A stretch of 64,000 nt of DNA from Pseudomonas entomophila (GCF_029478665.1 NZ_JARPQB010000010.1:1-64000); one strand, 5' to 3'; shown: positions 9,085 to 23,494, numbered from the stretch's first letter. Notes: a model not told the origin generated them from the letters alone. A program made the numbers and translations.

Positions 9085-11538
9085 TCAGAACAGGTCCATT
9101 GGTGCCGATTCATCCGCTGGCAGCGGGCTGCCAGGCGCCGCGCCATTGCCCAGCTCATCCACCGACGGTGGCGAATCCTCGGCCTTGAACAGCTCGAAGT
9201 AGGCGTTCGGCGTGCTCGGGGTGGCCGCGCGGCCGCTGACCGGGTCGACGCGCAGGCTGAGAATGCCCTCGGGCTCGGCCGGCGCATGCTCGGGTTTGTC
9301 CTTGAGCGCCTGGCCCATGAAACTCATCCAGATCGGCAGCGCCACGGTGCCACCATACTCGCGGCGGCCCAGCGTCTCGGGCTGGTCGAAACCGACCCAG
9401 ACGGTGGTGACGTAGTCGGCGTTGTAGCCGGAGAACCAGGCGTCCTTGGACTCGTTGGTGGTGCCGGTCTTGCCTGCCAGGTCGCCACGGCCCAGGGCCA
9501 GGGCGCGGCGGCCGGTGCCGCGCTTGATCACGTCCTGCAGCATGCTGGTGAGGATGTAGGTGGTGCGTCCGTCGATGATCTGCTCGGCGATAGCCGGCGC
9601 CTGAGGTGTCGGGGCCACCTGGCCGAAGGCCGAGGGGGCTTCCCCTGGCATCGGCGCGACACTGATCGGCTGCTCCGGCGCCGCAAGGCCGGCCTGGTCC
9701 TGGCTGCCCTGGGGCACGCGCGCCGGGTTGGCAGTGAACAGGGTTTCGCCGTTGCGGCTCTCGACGCGGTCGATCAGGTACGGGCTGATCTTGTAGCCAC
9801 CGTTGGCGAAGGTACTCCAGCCGGTGGCGATCTCCATCGGCGTCAAGGTCGCGGTACCGAGCGCCAGCGACAGGTTGCGCGGCAGGTCCTGCTTGTTGAA
9901 GCCGAACTTGGCGATGTAGTCGATGGTGCGGTCGACGCCCATCGCTTGCAGCAGCCGGATCGAGACCAGGTTGCGCGACTTGTACAGCGCCTCGCGCATG
10001 CGGATCGGGCCGAGGAAGGTGTTGGTGTCGTTCTTCGGGCGCCAGACCTTGTCCAAGTACTCGTCGACGAACACGATGGGTGCGTCGTTGACCAGGCTGG
10101 CGGCGGTATAGCCATTATCCAGCGCGGCGCTGTAGACGAACGGCTTGAAGCTGGAGCCCGGCTGGCGCTTGGCCTGCATGGCGCGGTTGTAGTTGCTCTG
10201 CTCGAAGGAGAAGCCACCGACCAGGGCGCGGATCGCACCATTGTAAGGGTCGAGGGTAACCAGTGCGCTCTGGGCGCCGGGCACCTGGCTGAATTTGAGT
10301 TTGCCGTTCTCCAGGCGTTGCAGGCGCACCAGGTCGCCAACCTGTGCCACATCGGCCGGTGACTGCGGCGAACGGCCCTGCGAGTTGCTGTTCAGATAAG
10401 GGCGGGCCCATTTCATGGTGTCCCAGGCAACTTCTTCTTCCAGGCCGGCGCGGGTCATCACCTTCAGGCCGCTTTTCTCGACATGAGTGACGATGGCCGG
10501 CTCCAGCCCGCCCAGGGTGCGCTGTTTGCCCAGTTCCTGCAGCCAGGCGGCGCGGGTCTTGCCCGGGAAGCGTGCATCGGGGCCGCGATAGCCATGGCGC
10601 TCGTCGTATTCGGAAAGCCCGTTGAGCACGGCATTGTTGGCCATTTGCTGCATGTCGCTGGGCACGGTGGTGGTGACGCGGAAGCCTTCGGTATAGGCGT
10701 CGCTGCCATAGCGCCCGACCATCTCGGCGCGGGCCATCTCGGCGACATACGGCGCGTTCACTTCCGGGGTGGGCACGTGGTAGCTGGCGTTCAGCGGCTC
10801 GGCCAGGGCGGCCTGGTAGCTGGCATCGTCGATTTTGCCGAGCTTGTACATGCGCCCGAGGATCCAGTCGCGGCGCTCCTTGGCGCGCACCGGGTTGGCC
10901 AGCGGGTTGAAGCGCGATGGTGCCTTGGGCAGGCCGGCGATCATGGCCATCTGCGCCAGGCTGACGTCGCGGATCGACTTGCCGTAGTACACCTGTGCCG
11001 CAGCGTCGATGCCGTAGGCGCGGTTGCCCAGGTAGATCTTGTTGACGTACAGCTCGAGGATCTCGTCCTTGGTCAGCTCGCGTTCGATCTGCAGTGCCAG
11101 CAGGATTTCGTTGGTCTTGCGCGAGAAGCTGCGTTCGCTGCTCAGGAAGAAGTTCTTCGCCACCTGCATGGTGATGGTGCTGCCGCCGGTCTGTATATGC
11201 CCGGACTTGAGCAGTTGCGTGGCCGCGCGCATCAGGCTGCTGGGGTCGACACCGTAGTGGTTGAGGAAGTTGTCGTCTTCAGCGGACAGAAGCGCCTGGA
11301 TGAACTGTGGGGGAATTTCCTGGAACTTGATCGGCGAGCGCCGCATCTCGCCGAACTCGGCAATCAGCTTGCCGTCGCTGCTGTACACCCTCAGGGGGAT
11401 TTGCAACTGGACGCTTCTCAGCGAATCGACCGAGGGCAGGCTGGGGCTAAGATACAGGAACGCACCGCTCACACCGAGTACGAGCGCGCAGATGACTGCG
11501 ACGAAAGACCACCAGAAGAACTTCAGCAGGCGTATCAA
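9085..11538 (-). CDS. ponA: Penicillin-binding protein 1A (bifunctional transglycosylase/transpeptidase)
   Basis: PBP1A polymerises glycan strands and cross-links peptides in the periplasm while anchored in the inner membrane. It has 817 residues with one N-terminal membrane helix (about 8-30), a GT51 domain (about 50-230, catalytic Glu in SAEDDNFLNH and second motif in GGSTITMQ), an inserted OB-like region (about 310-420), and a transpeptidase domain with SSFK (in RQPGSSFKPF), SRN (in YKSRNLVS) and KTGTT motifs. The low-complexity acidic C-terminus is common in Pseudomonas. It diverges from pilM; the 169-base gap holds both promoters, but I cannot place them. This neighbourhood of mrcA/ponA and pilM-Q is common in gamma-proteobacteria. 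Confidence 0.96.
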   Translation of the reverse strand: MIRLLKFFWWSFVAVICALVLGVSGAFLYLSPSLPSVDSLRSVQLQIPLRVYSSDGKLIAEFGEMRRSPIKFQEIPPQFIQALLSAEDDNFLNHYGVDPSSLMRAATQLLKSGHIQTGGSTITMQVAKNFFLSSERSFSRKTNEILLALQIERELTKDEILELYVNKIYLGNRAYGIDAAAQVYYGKSIRDVSLAQMAMIAGLPKAPSRFNPLANPVRAKERRDWILGRMYKLGKIDDASYQAALAEPLNASYHVPTPEVNAPYVAEMARAEMVGRYGSDAYTEGFRVTTTVPSDMQQMANNAVLNGLSEYDERHGYRGPDARFPGKTRAAWLQELGKQRTLGGLEPAIVTHVEKSGLKVMTRAGLEEEVAWDTMKWARPYLNSNSQGRSPQSPADVAQVGDLVRLQRLENGKLKFSQVPGAQSALVTLDPYNGAIRALVGGFSFEQSNYNRAMQAKRQPGSSFKPFVYSAALDNGYTAASLVNDAPIVFVDEYLDKVWRPKNDTNTFLGPIRMREALYKSRNLVSIRLLQAMGVDRTIDYIAKFGFNKQDLPRNLSLALGTATLTPMEIATGWSTFANGGYKISPYLIDRVESRNGETLFTANPARVPQGSQDQAGLAAPEQPISVAPMPGEAPSAFGQVAPTPQAPAIAEQIIDGRTTYILTSMLQDVIKRGTGRRALALGRGDLAGKTGTTNESKDAWFSGYNADYVTTVWVGFDQPETLGRREYGGTVALPIWMSFMGQALKDKPEHAPAEPEGILSLRVDPVSGRAATPSTPNAYFELFKAEDSPPSVDELGNGAAPGSPLPADESAPMDLF

Positions 11539-11707
11539 GGCTTTTGGGTGTCCAGGTTGAGGAGTGGAGGGCGCGCAGGGCCAGCGGACGGGAAAATTCG
11601 CTGGGCATTATAAGCACTTTTCGCCCCATCGGGTGACCGGTCGGGGCCTGGCGATGACCGCTGGCGCCGCAATCGCGCCGGCTCGCCGTGACCAGGAAGG
11701 GACAGCC

Positions 11708-12583
11708 ATGCTTGGACGCTTTGGCAGGGATGCCGGTTCACTGCTGGGGGTGGAAATCGCCTCCGACACCATACGAATGCTGCAATTGCGCCGCCAACGC
11801 GGACGCTGGCGAGTCGCTACCTGGGCCTGCGAGCCGATTACGATGACGTTGGGCCAATCGCAACTGCCAGAAGCGTTGCGTGAGACTCACCGACGCTGTG
11901 CGACACCGCAGCGAAAGGTGGCGCTGGCTTTGCCGGCATCACAGGTGATCTGCAAGGTCTGTCAGCTGCCGTGCGAAGCCGCCGGGTTCGACGCCGAGGC
12001 GCAGTTGCTTGCCCAGGCCGAGCAATTGTTTCCCTTCCCGCTGGATGATCTGGCCCTGGATTTCCAGGTGTTGGGAGTGTCTGCCGAGAGACCTGCCCAT
12101 GCCGATGTCCTGGTGGCCGCCTGTCGGCAAAGCCAGCTTGACCCTCTCGAGCAGATATTCAACCAGGCGGGGATGCAGGTAGCGGCCATGGAGGTCGACA
12201 GTTTCGCCCTGTTGCGTGCATCGGAGCTCGCAGCGCCGGCCGATTCGGTGCTATTGCAGTTGGAGGCTGGCGAAATCGTGCTGCATGGTTGGCAACGTGA
12301 TCTTGTCCCCCTGCGTCAGCACCTGCTCCTGGATTCGTCGGGGCAATGGCTCGAGAGCGTCGAGCGTCTCTGGTCGTTGCATGGCGCGCGGGAGCGCGTG
12401 GGGCAGGTGGTGCTTGCAGGCGGCGCCGCAGACACCGAGCGTGCCGGGCAATTGGCTGAGCAACTGGGTGTGCGGTGCCGCCTCGCGCGCCCCTCGCCGC
12501 TAGCGGGCTGCGCCGAGTCCGACACTTTTGCGGCATCCATGGCGCTGGCATGCGGGCTGGCTTTGGGAGGCTTGCGGCCATGA
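11708..12583 (+). CDS. pilM: Type IV pilus/competence assembly ATPase-like PilM
   Basis: PilM is an actin-like cytoplasmic protein that binds the PilN N-terminus and links the pilus motor to the PilNOP inner-membrane ring. From ATG 11708, preceded by AAGGGA, it has 291 residues, somewhat shorter than the roughly 350 of P. aeruginosa PilM. LLGVEIASDTIRMLQL at the N-terminus is the phosphate-1-like strand of the actin fold, and the C-terminal part carries VLAGGAADTERA. The frame remains open upstream to 11564 but lacks family character there. Its stop overlaps the pilN start (ATGA). Confidence 0.85.
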   Translation: MLGRFGRDAGSLLGVEIASDTIRMLQLRRQRGRWRVATWACEPITMTLGQSQLPEALRETHRRCATPQRKVALALPASQVICKVCQLPCEAAGFDAEAQLLAQAEQLFPFPLDDLALDFQVLGVSAERPAHADVLVAACRQSQLDPLEQIFNQAGMQVAAMEVDSFALLRASELAAPADSVLLQLEAGEIVLHGWQRDLVPLRQHLLLDSSGQWLESVERLWSLHGARERVGQVVLAGGAADTERAGQLAEQLGVRCRLARPSPLAGCAESDTFAASMALACGLALGGLRP

Positions 12584-13119
12584 GGGTGCGTCTGAACTTG
12601 ATGCCCTGGCGTGAGTTGCGCCGAGTAACGGTTGTGCGGCAGTTCCGGGGTGTGCTGATGGCCAGCCTGGTGCTGGCAGTCGTCGCGGTGATGCTGTTCG
12701 ATCAGAGCATGCAGTCACGCCTGGTTCGACAGCATGAGGTGATCTCTGCTCTGCAGCGCGAACTGGAAGGGTTCGATACCGCGCAGGCACAGGTTGAGCA
12801 TCTGCGCGCTTCACGTAACGCCGTGCTTGCGCAGTACGTGGCGTTGTCCAGGCTCAGGGCGACGCAGGCTTTGCTGCCAGCGCTTTTCTCAGGCCTGGAG
12901 ATGGCCATGCCTGAGGGGGCGCGATTGCACGAGCTGGATGTGCAGGGTGATCGAGTGCAACTGACGGGAATGGCCGCTTCGGCATCTGTAGTGGCTTTGC
13001 TGATGCGCAGGCTGGAGCAGGCAGCTGTGCTTCAGGGGTTGGAACTTGTACATCTCAGGCACAGCTCGGGTGGCGACGAATTTGTCATGACGGCACGCTT
13101 GTCGGCGAGTTGGTCATGA
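12580..13119 (+). CDS. pilN: Type IV pilus assembly protein PilN
   Basis: PilN is a bitopic inner-membrane protein that pairs with PilO. It has 179 residues from ATG 12580. The N-terminal RVRLNLMPWRE is the PilM-binding motif (usually NLLPWR), followed by a membrane helix at about 22-42, a coiled-coil segment and a C-terminal ferredoxin-like domain. Both junctions are ATGA overlaps (with pilM and with the pilO/P gene), so the genes are translationally coupled. Confidence 0.87.
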   Translation: MRVRLNLMPWRELRRVTVVRQFRGVLMASLVLAVVAVMLFDQSMQSRLVRQHEVISALQRELEGFDTAQAQVEHLRASRNAVLAQYVALSRLRATQALLPALFSGLEMAMPEGARLHELDVQGDRVQLTGMAASASVVALLMRRLEQAAVLQGLELVHLRHSSGGDEFVMTARLSASWS

Positions 13120-14117
13120 CGATCAGGTGGGCGTTCGATTGGCAGGGGATGGTGCATCGATCCCCCTTGTTCAGGTTCATCGTCGTGTTGTCGCTGGTAC
13201 TGATAGTGGGCGTCGTGGGTTACCTGGGCCGCTTGCGTGAGGTGTATCAGGATTACCAGTTCGCAGTGTCGACGGAGCACCGGCTGCGTCAGGTGCGCGA
13301 AGCCAGGGTCGCCCAGGCCTTTGACATCGATGCCGAGCGAAGGGCGCTTGAAGAAATGGCGCAGCGCTTGCGTGCGGAGCGATGGCGGCTGGCGGCGGGC
13401 GAGGGCATGAGCGAGTTGCTCGATCAGTTGGCGCTCTCGGGGCACGAGCATGGCTTGCTCTTCGAGCGGCTGGAGGTGCTTGAGGTGCAGCAGGAGGCTG
13501 GATACCGCAGGCTGCCCCTCGATATCCAGGTAAAGGGCAGCTACCCGGCGTTACATGCGTGGCTGGTGCAATGGCTTGGCCAGCTGCGTCTTTTGTCTGT
13601 TCCTCGACTGAATGTGGTCGGGGGTGACGAGCGAGCCGGGATAGTCAGTGCGCGGCTACAGGTAGATGTCCATCACCCAGGAGAGCCGCTTGAGCCTCCT
13701 GACAGCCTGGCTGACGAGCCCGCTAGAGCGAACTTCCCTGTTGTGGCCCTCGATCCGTTCCAGGCCTGGAGTGCCGGCTCGGCTGATCCTGGGCTCGGAC
13801 GGATCCCCCTGGAGCAGCTGGAAATGGTCGGTAGTTTGTCCGGCGCTGGCGGTCGCCAGGCGTTGTTGCGTTCAGCTGGCCGCCTGTATCGGGTGGCGGC
13901 CGGGGAGCCTTTGGGGCGTGATGAGGGTGTTGTGGTGAGCATAGGCGCCGAGCAGGTCGAGGTGCGTGAGCGCTTGTACATCGGTGGTGCTTGGCAGGAG
14001 CGTTCCAGGTATCTGGCACTCAGGAAGAGTGCGCGTGGGGAGGTCAAGGATGAGAGTGACGGGGCTGGCGAGCGCGATACTGGTGCTGTTGGGCGTACGG
14101 GCAGCGCTGGCGGCTGA
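13116..14117 (+). CDS. pilO: PilO-PilP fusion protein
   Basis: The protein has 333 residues, well above the roughly 207 of PilO. Residues 1-190 fit PilO: a short cytoplasmic tail, a membrane helix at about 18-37, a coiled coil, and a periplasmic domain ending near LQVDVHH. A Pro-rich linker (about 187-228) leads to residues 229-303, which read as a PilP beta domain (PLEQLEMVGSLS, then GRLYRVAAGEPLGRDEG, then VEVRERLYIGGAWQER). PilP is normally a separate lipoprotein; here there is no lipobox and no separate pilP, so PilO would anchor it in the inner membrane. The PilP part normally contacts the secretin, encoded next. The last 68 bases overlap pilQ. The fusion is read from sequence; its function is inference. 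Confidence 0.83.
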   Translation: MTIRWAFDWQGMVHRSPLFRFIVVLSLVLIVGVVGYLGRLREVYQDYQFAVSTEHRLRQVREARVAQAFDIDAERRALEEMAQRLRAERWRLAAGEGMSELLDQLALSGHEHGLLFERLEVLEVQQEAGYRRLPLDIQVKGSYPALHAWLVQWLGQLRLLSVPRLNVVGGDERAGIVSARLQVDVHHPGEPLEPPDSLADEPARANFPVVALDPFQAWSAGSADPGLGRIPLEQLEMVGSLSGAGGRQALLRSAGRLYRVAAGEPLGRDEGVVVSIGAEQVEVRERLYIGGAWQERSRYLALRKSARGEVKDESDGAGERDTGAVGRTGSAGG

Positions 14118-15321
14118 GTTTCAGGGCGAATCCATGTCGTTGAACTTCCAGGATGTGGAAGTGCGTGCGGTATTGCAGGTAATGGCCGACTACGCGGGTA
14201 TCAACCTGGTGGCCAGCGATGCCGTCCAGGGGCGAATCACCCTCAGGCTGGAGGAGGTGCCCTGGGACCAGGCGCTCGACCTTGTGTTGCGCAGCAAGGG
14301 GTTGGGGCGCCGGCAGGAGGGGAATGTGCTGTTGGTGGCGCCGATTGCCGAGCTTGCCGAGCAGTCGCGGGGGGCTCACCTGGAGCAGGCGTTGGACGCT
14401 CGACTTGAACCGTTGCAGCGGGAACTGATACCGGTCTATCACGCCAAGGCGTCAGACCTGGCCGAACTGCTGCTGGCGAGCCTGGCCGACGACGGCATCC
14501 TGGCCGGGCGCGGCAGCCTGAGCGTGGATGCGCGCACCAATACGCTGGTGGTTGCCCAGCCCGGGGACCGGTTGGGTGAAATCCGGCGATTGGTGGCCCA
14601 GCTCGATGTGCCAGTGCGCCAGGTCATGATCGAGGCTCGTATCGTCGAGGCCAACATTGATTATGAAAAGGCCTTGGGCGTGCGCTGGGGTGGCCCGCTG
14701 TATGGCCAGGACAGCCGCCTGGGCAGCGAACTGTTCGTCGACCTGGGTGTGGAGCGGGCGACATCGGCGTTAGGGGTCGGCTTGTTGCGCAGTGACATCC
14801 TGCTCGACCTCGAACTCAGTGCGATGGAAAAAAGCGGCAATGGCGAGATCATCTCGCAACCCAGGGTCGTCACCGCCGACAAGGAGACGGCGCGCATTCT
14901 CAAGGGCACCGAGGTCCCCTACCAGGAAACCACCAAGAGCGGCGCCACCTCCATCTCGTTTCGCGAAGCCTCCCTGTCGCTGGAGGTGACACCGCAGATC
15001 ACCCCGGATGGCAAGGTGATCATGGCGGTGCGGGTGACCAAGGACGAGCCGGATTTCGTCAATGCCCTGAACAACGTGCCCCCCATCCGCAAGAACGAAG
15101 TCAACGCCAAGGTGCGGGTCACCGATGGCGAGACCATTGTGATTGGTGGCGTGTATTCGACGTCGCAGAACAATGTGGTCGACAAGGTGCCATTTTTCGG
15201 CGATCTGCCGTATGTTGGGCGGCTGTTTCGACGCGATGCATTACAAGAGAAAAAATCCGAGCTGCTGGTCTTCCTGACTCCGCGTATCATGAGTGACCAG
15301 GCGATTGCTGTGAGTCGTTGA
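14050..15321 (+). CDS. pilQ: Short secretin PilQ/HofQ
   Basis: This outer-membrane secretin would form the gate for the pilus or for DNA uptake. From ATG 14050 it has 423 residues with a signal peptide (about 1-22, ending ALAA). It then has a secretin N0/STN-like domain ([19 protein letters not shown]), an N1 domain and the secretin core with [14 protein letters not shown] near the C-terminus. It lacks the AMIN domains that make P. aeruginosa PilQ about 714 residues, and is close in size to E. coli HofQ (about 412), a competence-type secretin. The start lies inside the pilO/P gene (68-base overlap). aroK follows after four bases. Confidence 0.9.
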   Translation: MRVTGLASAILVLLGVRAALAAEFQGESMSLNFQDVEVRAVLQVMADYAGINLVASDAVQGRITLRLEEVPWDQALDLVLRSKGLGRRQEGNVLLVAPIAELAEQSRGAHLEQALDARLEPLQRELIPVYHAKASDLAELLLASLADDGILAGRGSLSVDARTNTLVVAQPGDRLGEIRRLVAQLDVPVRQVMIEARIVEANIDYEKALGVRWGGPLYGQDSRLGSELFVDLGVERATSALGVGLLRSDILLDLELSAMEKSGNGEIISQPRVVTADKETARILKGTEVPYQETTKSGATSISFREASLSLEVTPQITPDGKVIMAVRVTKDEPDFVNALNNVPPIRKNEVNAKVRVTDGETIVIGGVYSTSQNNVVDKVPFFGDLPYVGRLFRRDALQEKKSELLVFLTPRIMSDQAIAVSR

Positions 15322-15325
15322 TTCT

Positions 15326-15844
15326 GTGCGAAATTTGATACTTGTGGGGCCCATGGGCGCTGGAAAGAGCACCATCGGGCGCCTGTTGGCCAAAGAGCTG
15401 CGCCTGCTGTTCAAGGATTCCGACAAGGAAATTGAACTGCGAACCGGCGCCAACATCCCGTGGATCTTCGACAAGGAAGGCGAGCCGGGCTTTCGCGACC
15501 GTGAGCAGGCAATGATCGCCGAACTCTGTGATCTCGACGGTGTGGTCCTGGCCACCGGCGGCGGCGCGGTGATGCGTGATGCCAACCGCATCGCGCTGCG
15601 TGCGGGCGGCCGGGTGGTCTACTTGCATGCTTCGGTGGCGCAGCAGGTCGGGCGCACCGCGCGTGACCGCAACCGGCCCTTGCTGCGTACCGCCAACCCG
15701 GAAGCGACCCTGCGCGCTCTGTTCGAAGCGCGTGACCCGCTCTATCGCGAGATTGCCGACCTGGTGGTGGAAACCGACGAACGGCCGCCGCGCATGGTGG
15801 TGCTCGATATTCTGGAGCGCCTGCAGCAGTTGCCGCCCCGATAA
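15326..15844 (+). CDS. aroK: Shikimate kinase
   Basis: AroK phosphorylates shikimate at the 3-position in the chorismate pathway. It has 172 residues starting at GTG 15326, four bases after the pilQ stop. The Walker A loop is GPMGAGKST, the shikimate-binding Asp and Arg lie in FKDSDKEIE and GFRDRE, and ATGGGAV is the conserved glycine motif. The secretin-aroK-aroB order is common in gamma-proteobacteria. Confidence 0.96.
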   Translation: MRNLILVGPMGAGKSTIGRLLAKELRLLFKDSDKEIELRTGANIPWIFDKEGEPGFRDREQAMIAELCDLDGVVLATGGGAVMRDANRIALRAGGRVVYLHASVAQQVGRTARDRNRPLLRTANPEATLRALFEARDPLYREIADLVVETDERPPRMVVLDILERLQQLPPR

Positions 15845-15941
15845 GCGGGGTCTATCCTCGGCCTCCATCGCCGAGGCGGGGTTCAACCTGATCGCGTGGT
15901 TCGCTCGATAGGCGCCGCGCCCAAGTACATTGTGGGGATAC

Positions 15942-17039
15942 ATGCAGACACTAAAGGTCGACCTGGGCGAACGTAGCTACCCGATCTACATTGGCGAGGG
16001 CCTGCTGGACCAGCCAGAGCTGCTGGCGCCACATATCGCCGGCCGGCAGGTCGCCATCATCTCGAACGAGACCGTCGCGCCCCTGTATCTCGAACGCCTG
16101 AGCAACACGCTAGGCGCCTACTCGGTGCTGCCGGTGGTGCTGCCCGATGGCGAAAAATACAAGAACTGGGAAACCCTGCAACTGATCTTCGATGCCCTGC
16201 TGACCGCGCGTCACGACCGCCGTACCACCGTGGTGGCGCTCGGTGGCGGCGTGATCGGCGACATGGCCGGCTTCGCCGCGGCCTGTTACCAGCGTGGCGT
16301 GGACTTCATCCAGGTTCCGACCACCCTGCTGTCCCAGGTGGATTCTTCGGTCGGTGGCAAGACCGGTATCAACCACCCGCTGGGCAAGAACATGGTCGGT
16401 GCCTTCTATCAGCCCAATGCAGTGCTGATCGATACCACCAGCCTGAAAACGCTGCCCGAGCGCGAGCTGTCCGCGGGACTGGCGGAAATCATCAAGTACG
16501 GCCTGATCCGTGACGAGCCCTTCCTCGGTTGGCTCGAAGACAACATGCAAGCCCTGCGCGCCCTTGAGCCCGTGGCGCTGACTGAAGCCATCCGCCGCTC
16601 CTGCGCGGCCAAGGCGGCCGTGGTGGGGGCAGACGAGCGCGAATCGGGCGTGCGCGCCACGCTCAATCTCGGCCACACCTTCGGCCATGCCATCGAAACC
16701 CACATGGGCTACGGTGTATGGCTGCACGGCGAAGCCGTGGCGGCCGGCACAGTGATGGCACTGGAAATGTCCATGCGCCTGGGTTGGATCGACCAGCCGG
16801 CGCGTGATCGCGGTATTCGCCTGCTGCAGGACGCAGGATTGCCGGTGGTGCCACCACAGGAAATGACCCCGGCGCATTTCATGGAGCACATGGCGGTCGA
16901 CAAGAAAGTGCTCGACGGGCGCCTGCGCCTGGTGCTGCTGCGCCAGATGGGCGAGGCCGTCGTCACCGACGACTATCCGAAAGAGATTCTTCAGGCCACG
17001 CTGGCAGCGGATTACCGCGCGATCGTGGCCCAGCTTTGA
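15942..17039 (+). CDS. aroB: 3-dehydroquinate synthase
   Basis: AroB converts DAHP to 3-dehydroquinate using NAD and a divalent metal. From ATG 15942, with GGGGA five bases upstream, it has 365 residues. The NAD-binding [22 protein letters not shown], and metal-binding Glu/His residues in [10 protein letters not shown] and [11 protein letters not shown] are all present. It lies 97 bases after aroK and 15 bases before the DamX-like gene, so the three are probably co-transcribed. Confidence 0.97.
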   Translation: MQTLKVDLGERSYPIYIGEGLLDQPELLAPHIAGRQVAIISNETVAPLYLERLSNTLGAYSVLPVVLPDGEKYKNWETLQLIFDALLTARHDRRTTVVALGGGVIGDMAGFAAACYQRGVDFIQVPTTLLSQVDSSVGGKTGINHPLGKNMVGAFYQPNAVLIDTTSLKTLPERELSAGLAEIIKYGLIRDEPFLGWLEDNMQALRALEPVALTEAIRRSCAAKAAVVGADERESGVRATLNLGHTFGHAIETHMGYGVWLHGEAVAAGTVMALEMSMRLGWIDQPARDRGIRLLQDAGLPVVPPQEMTPAHFMEHMAVDKKVLDGRLRLVLLRQMGEAVVTDDYPKEILQATLAADYRAIVAQL

Positions 17040-17054
17040 GGTTGTGACAACGCA

Positions 17055-18674
17055 ATGAGCACTTTGCATGCCGATGAGGCGTTCCTCGATCATTACCAGT
17101 TGAGCCACGATCCGTTCGCGCCCCGCGTGCCCGGCTTCAAGTTCTTCCCCGCCCAGCGCAAGCCTGTGCTGGGCCAGTTGCACCACCTGGCCCGCTACAG
17201 CCAGTTGATGCTGGTGGTCACCGGCCCTGTCGGCAGCGGCAAGACCCTGCTGCGCCAGGCGCTGGTGGCCAGCACCAACAAGCAGTCGGTACAGAGCGTG
17301 GTTGTTTCCGCCCGTGGTGCCAGCGATGCGGCCAGCGTGCTCGGCCAGGTTGCCCAGTCGCTGAACGTGGCGCAGCCGGAAGTGCAGGCCATTCTGACGC
17401 AGGTAGTGCAACTGGCGCTGACCGGCCAGGAAGTCTATCTGCTGGTGGATGATGCGGAACAACTCGACGAGTCGGCACTCCAAGCGTTGCTGGAGTTGGC
17501 GGCAGGTACCTCCGAAGGGCGCCCGCACGTGTTCCTGTTCGGTGAGCCGTCGCTGATCGCAGGGCTGGAAGAGCTGAACATCGATGAGGAGCGTTTCCAT
17601 ATCATCGAGCTGGCCCCGTACAGCGAGGAAGAGACCCGCGAGTACCTGGAGCAGCGCCTGGAAGGTGCTGGCCGGGGCATCGAGGTGTTCACTCGCGAGC
17701 AGATCGTCGACATCCACGAAAACTCCGACGGTTGGCCTGGCAACATCAACCAGGTCGCCCGCGATACCTTGATCGAAACCATGATCGCCAGCCGTACCAC
17801 GGCCAAGCGACCATCCATGGGGTTCAAAATGCCTAAGAAACACGTGCTCGCGTTGTCCGCTGTGGTCGTGGTCGCCGTCGGTGCTGCGGTCATGATGCCC
17901 AAGAAAGGCGACAAGGCCCCGGCCGAAGCGCCTACCGCCCAGGCCCAACTGCCGTTGGGGCAGGCTGGCAATGGCTCGCCGGCCATCGAGTTCTCCGGCT
18001 CCTCCCAGCCCATGCCGCTGCCGCTGGTCGGCCAGTCGCAGCCGGTGATGCGTGAGCCACTGGCCCAGGCCGCGGGCATGGGCGATGGCGAAGAGAGCAG
18101 CCCGGCAGGCAGTACCGCGCTGCAGCCGTCTGCGCCGTCGGCCGCCGTGCCGCCGACCGTGACCACCATCGCGCCGCCGCAGGGGGCCACTGCCAGCCCG
18201 GCGCCAGCGCCTGCGCAACCGGTCACCGCTGCGCCGGTTCAACCGGTTGCGCCGGCTCCAAAGCCTGTCGCAACCCAGCCGGCAAAGCCGGTTGCACCTG
18301 CGAAGCCTGTCCCAGCCCCGACCCAGGTCGCCAGCGCCAAGCCAGCGGCCAAGCCCGTGGAGAAGCCGGCAGCGGGTGGTGCGGGTAACAGTGGCTGGTA
18401 TGCCGGCCAGAAACCGGGCAATTATGTGGTGCAGATCTTCGGCACCAGCTCCGAGGCGTCGGCCCAGTCGTTCGTCAAGGAGCAGGGTGGCGACTATCGC
18501 TACTTCAAGAAAAACCTGCAGGGCAAGCCGCTGTACGTCGTCACCTACGGCAACTTCGCCAGCCGCGACGCCGCTGCTGCGGCAATCAAGAACTTGCCAG
18601 CCAAGGTCCAGGCTGGTAAACCTTGGCCACGTACCGTCGGCAGCGTCCAACAAGAGCTGGCCACGGCCCGCTGA
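17055..18674 (+). CDS. AAA ATPase with SPOR domain, DamX-like
   Basis: This 539-residue protein combines an N-terminal cytoplasmic AAA/ExeA-like ATPase domain (about 1-250; Walker A GPVGSGKT at 57-64, Walker B LLVDDAEQL), one membrane helix (about 262-282), a long Ala/Pro/Gln-rich periplasmic linker with repeated AP/KP units, and a C-terminal SPOR domain (about 455-535). SPOR domains target division septa. E. coli damX also follows aroB and encodes a SPOR protein, so a septal role is likely. What the ATPase domain does is not known to me. The linker is probably disordered. Confidence 0.88.
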   Translation: MSTLHADEAFLDHYQLSHDPFAPRVPGFKFFPAQRKPVLGQLHHLARYSQLMLVVTGPVGSGKTLLRQALVASTNKQSVQSVVVSARGASDAASVLGQVAQSLNVAQPEVQAILTQVVQLALTGQEVYLLVDDAEQLDESALQALLELAAGTSEGRPHVFLFGEPSLIAGLEELNIDEERFHIIELAPYSEEETREYLEQRLEGAGRGIEVFTREQIVDIHENSDGWPGNINQVARDTLIETMIASRTTAKRPSMGFKMPKKHVLALSAVVVVAVGAAVMMPKKGDKAPAEAPTAQAQLPLGQAGNGSPAIEFSGSSQPMPLPLVGQSQPVMREPLAQAAGMGDGEESSPAGSTALQPSAPSAAVPPTVTTIAPPQGATASPAPAPAQPVTAAPVQPVAPAPKPVATQPAKPVAPAKPVPAPTQVASAKPAAKPVEKPAAGGAGNSGWYAGQKPGNYVVQIFGTSSEASAQSFVKEQGGDYRYFKKNLQGKPLYVVTYGNFASRDAAAAAIKNLPAKVQAGKPWPRTVGSVQQELATAR

Positions 18675-18734
18675 TACCTTCCGGGCGGCACCACCCCGCC
18701 GCCCAGTTGCTGAGCGACTTCTAGCTTTCGACTA

Positions 18735-18764
18735 GCCTGCTGCGCCCAAGCGCGGCAGGCTTTT
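18735..18764 (+). terminator. Intrinsic terminator after the aroKB-damX-like operon
   Basis: GCCTGC/GCAGGC and GCGC/GCGC arms (18735-18745 with 18750-18760, one T-G pair) close a CCAA loop and TTTTCT follows. Confidence 0.8.
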
Positions 18765-19048
18765 CTGTCCCAGACTGCCGGCCACAAGCCCTTCCTTGCA
18801 GTCCTGGCTGAAACGCTTCAGACTCGAGCCAAGCCGATACCACGGCGCATGGCGCAAAAACATTCAAAATTGCGACATAAATTTTCAATGGTGAGACATG
18901 AAAATTTGTGGGCGTCGCTGTCGCTGTGCAACAATGGTTTTCCATGACCACCGCAAAAAAGCTGGCGTTTGATCGGCGTGGATGGTAAGTGGTTGTTAAA
19001 AAAGAGATTTGCCTCCGGTTGAGAGGTGAACCTGGTGAGAAAGTGTCT
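18765..19048 (+). promoter_or_regulatory. gltBD upstream region with inverted repeat
   Basis: This 284-base non-coding stretch is more AT-rich than its surroundings, as expected of a promoter region. It contains a perfect inverted repeat, AAATTTTCA (18879-18887) and TGAAAATTT (18899-18907), separated by 11 bases, a plausible operator for a gltBD regulator. No confident -35/-10 pair could be chosen. AGAGG near 19021 is too far from the ATG at 19049 to be its ribosome-binding site; GAGAAAG at 19037-19043 is a better candidate. Confidence 0.45.

Positions 19049-23494
<4,446 letters not shown>

Noticed and set aside
16110..18653. A long minus-strand frame across aroB and the DamX-like gene
   Set aside because: It mirrors two well-supported genes and its sequence is low-complexity and Arg/His-rich, typical of a shadow frame.
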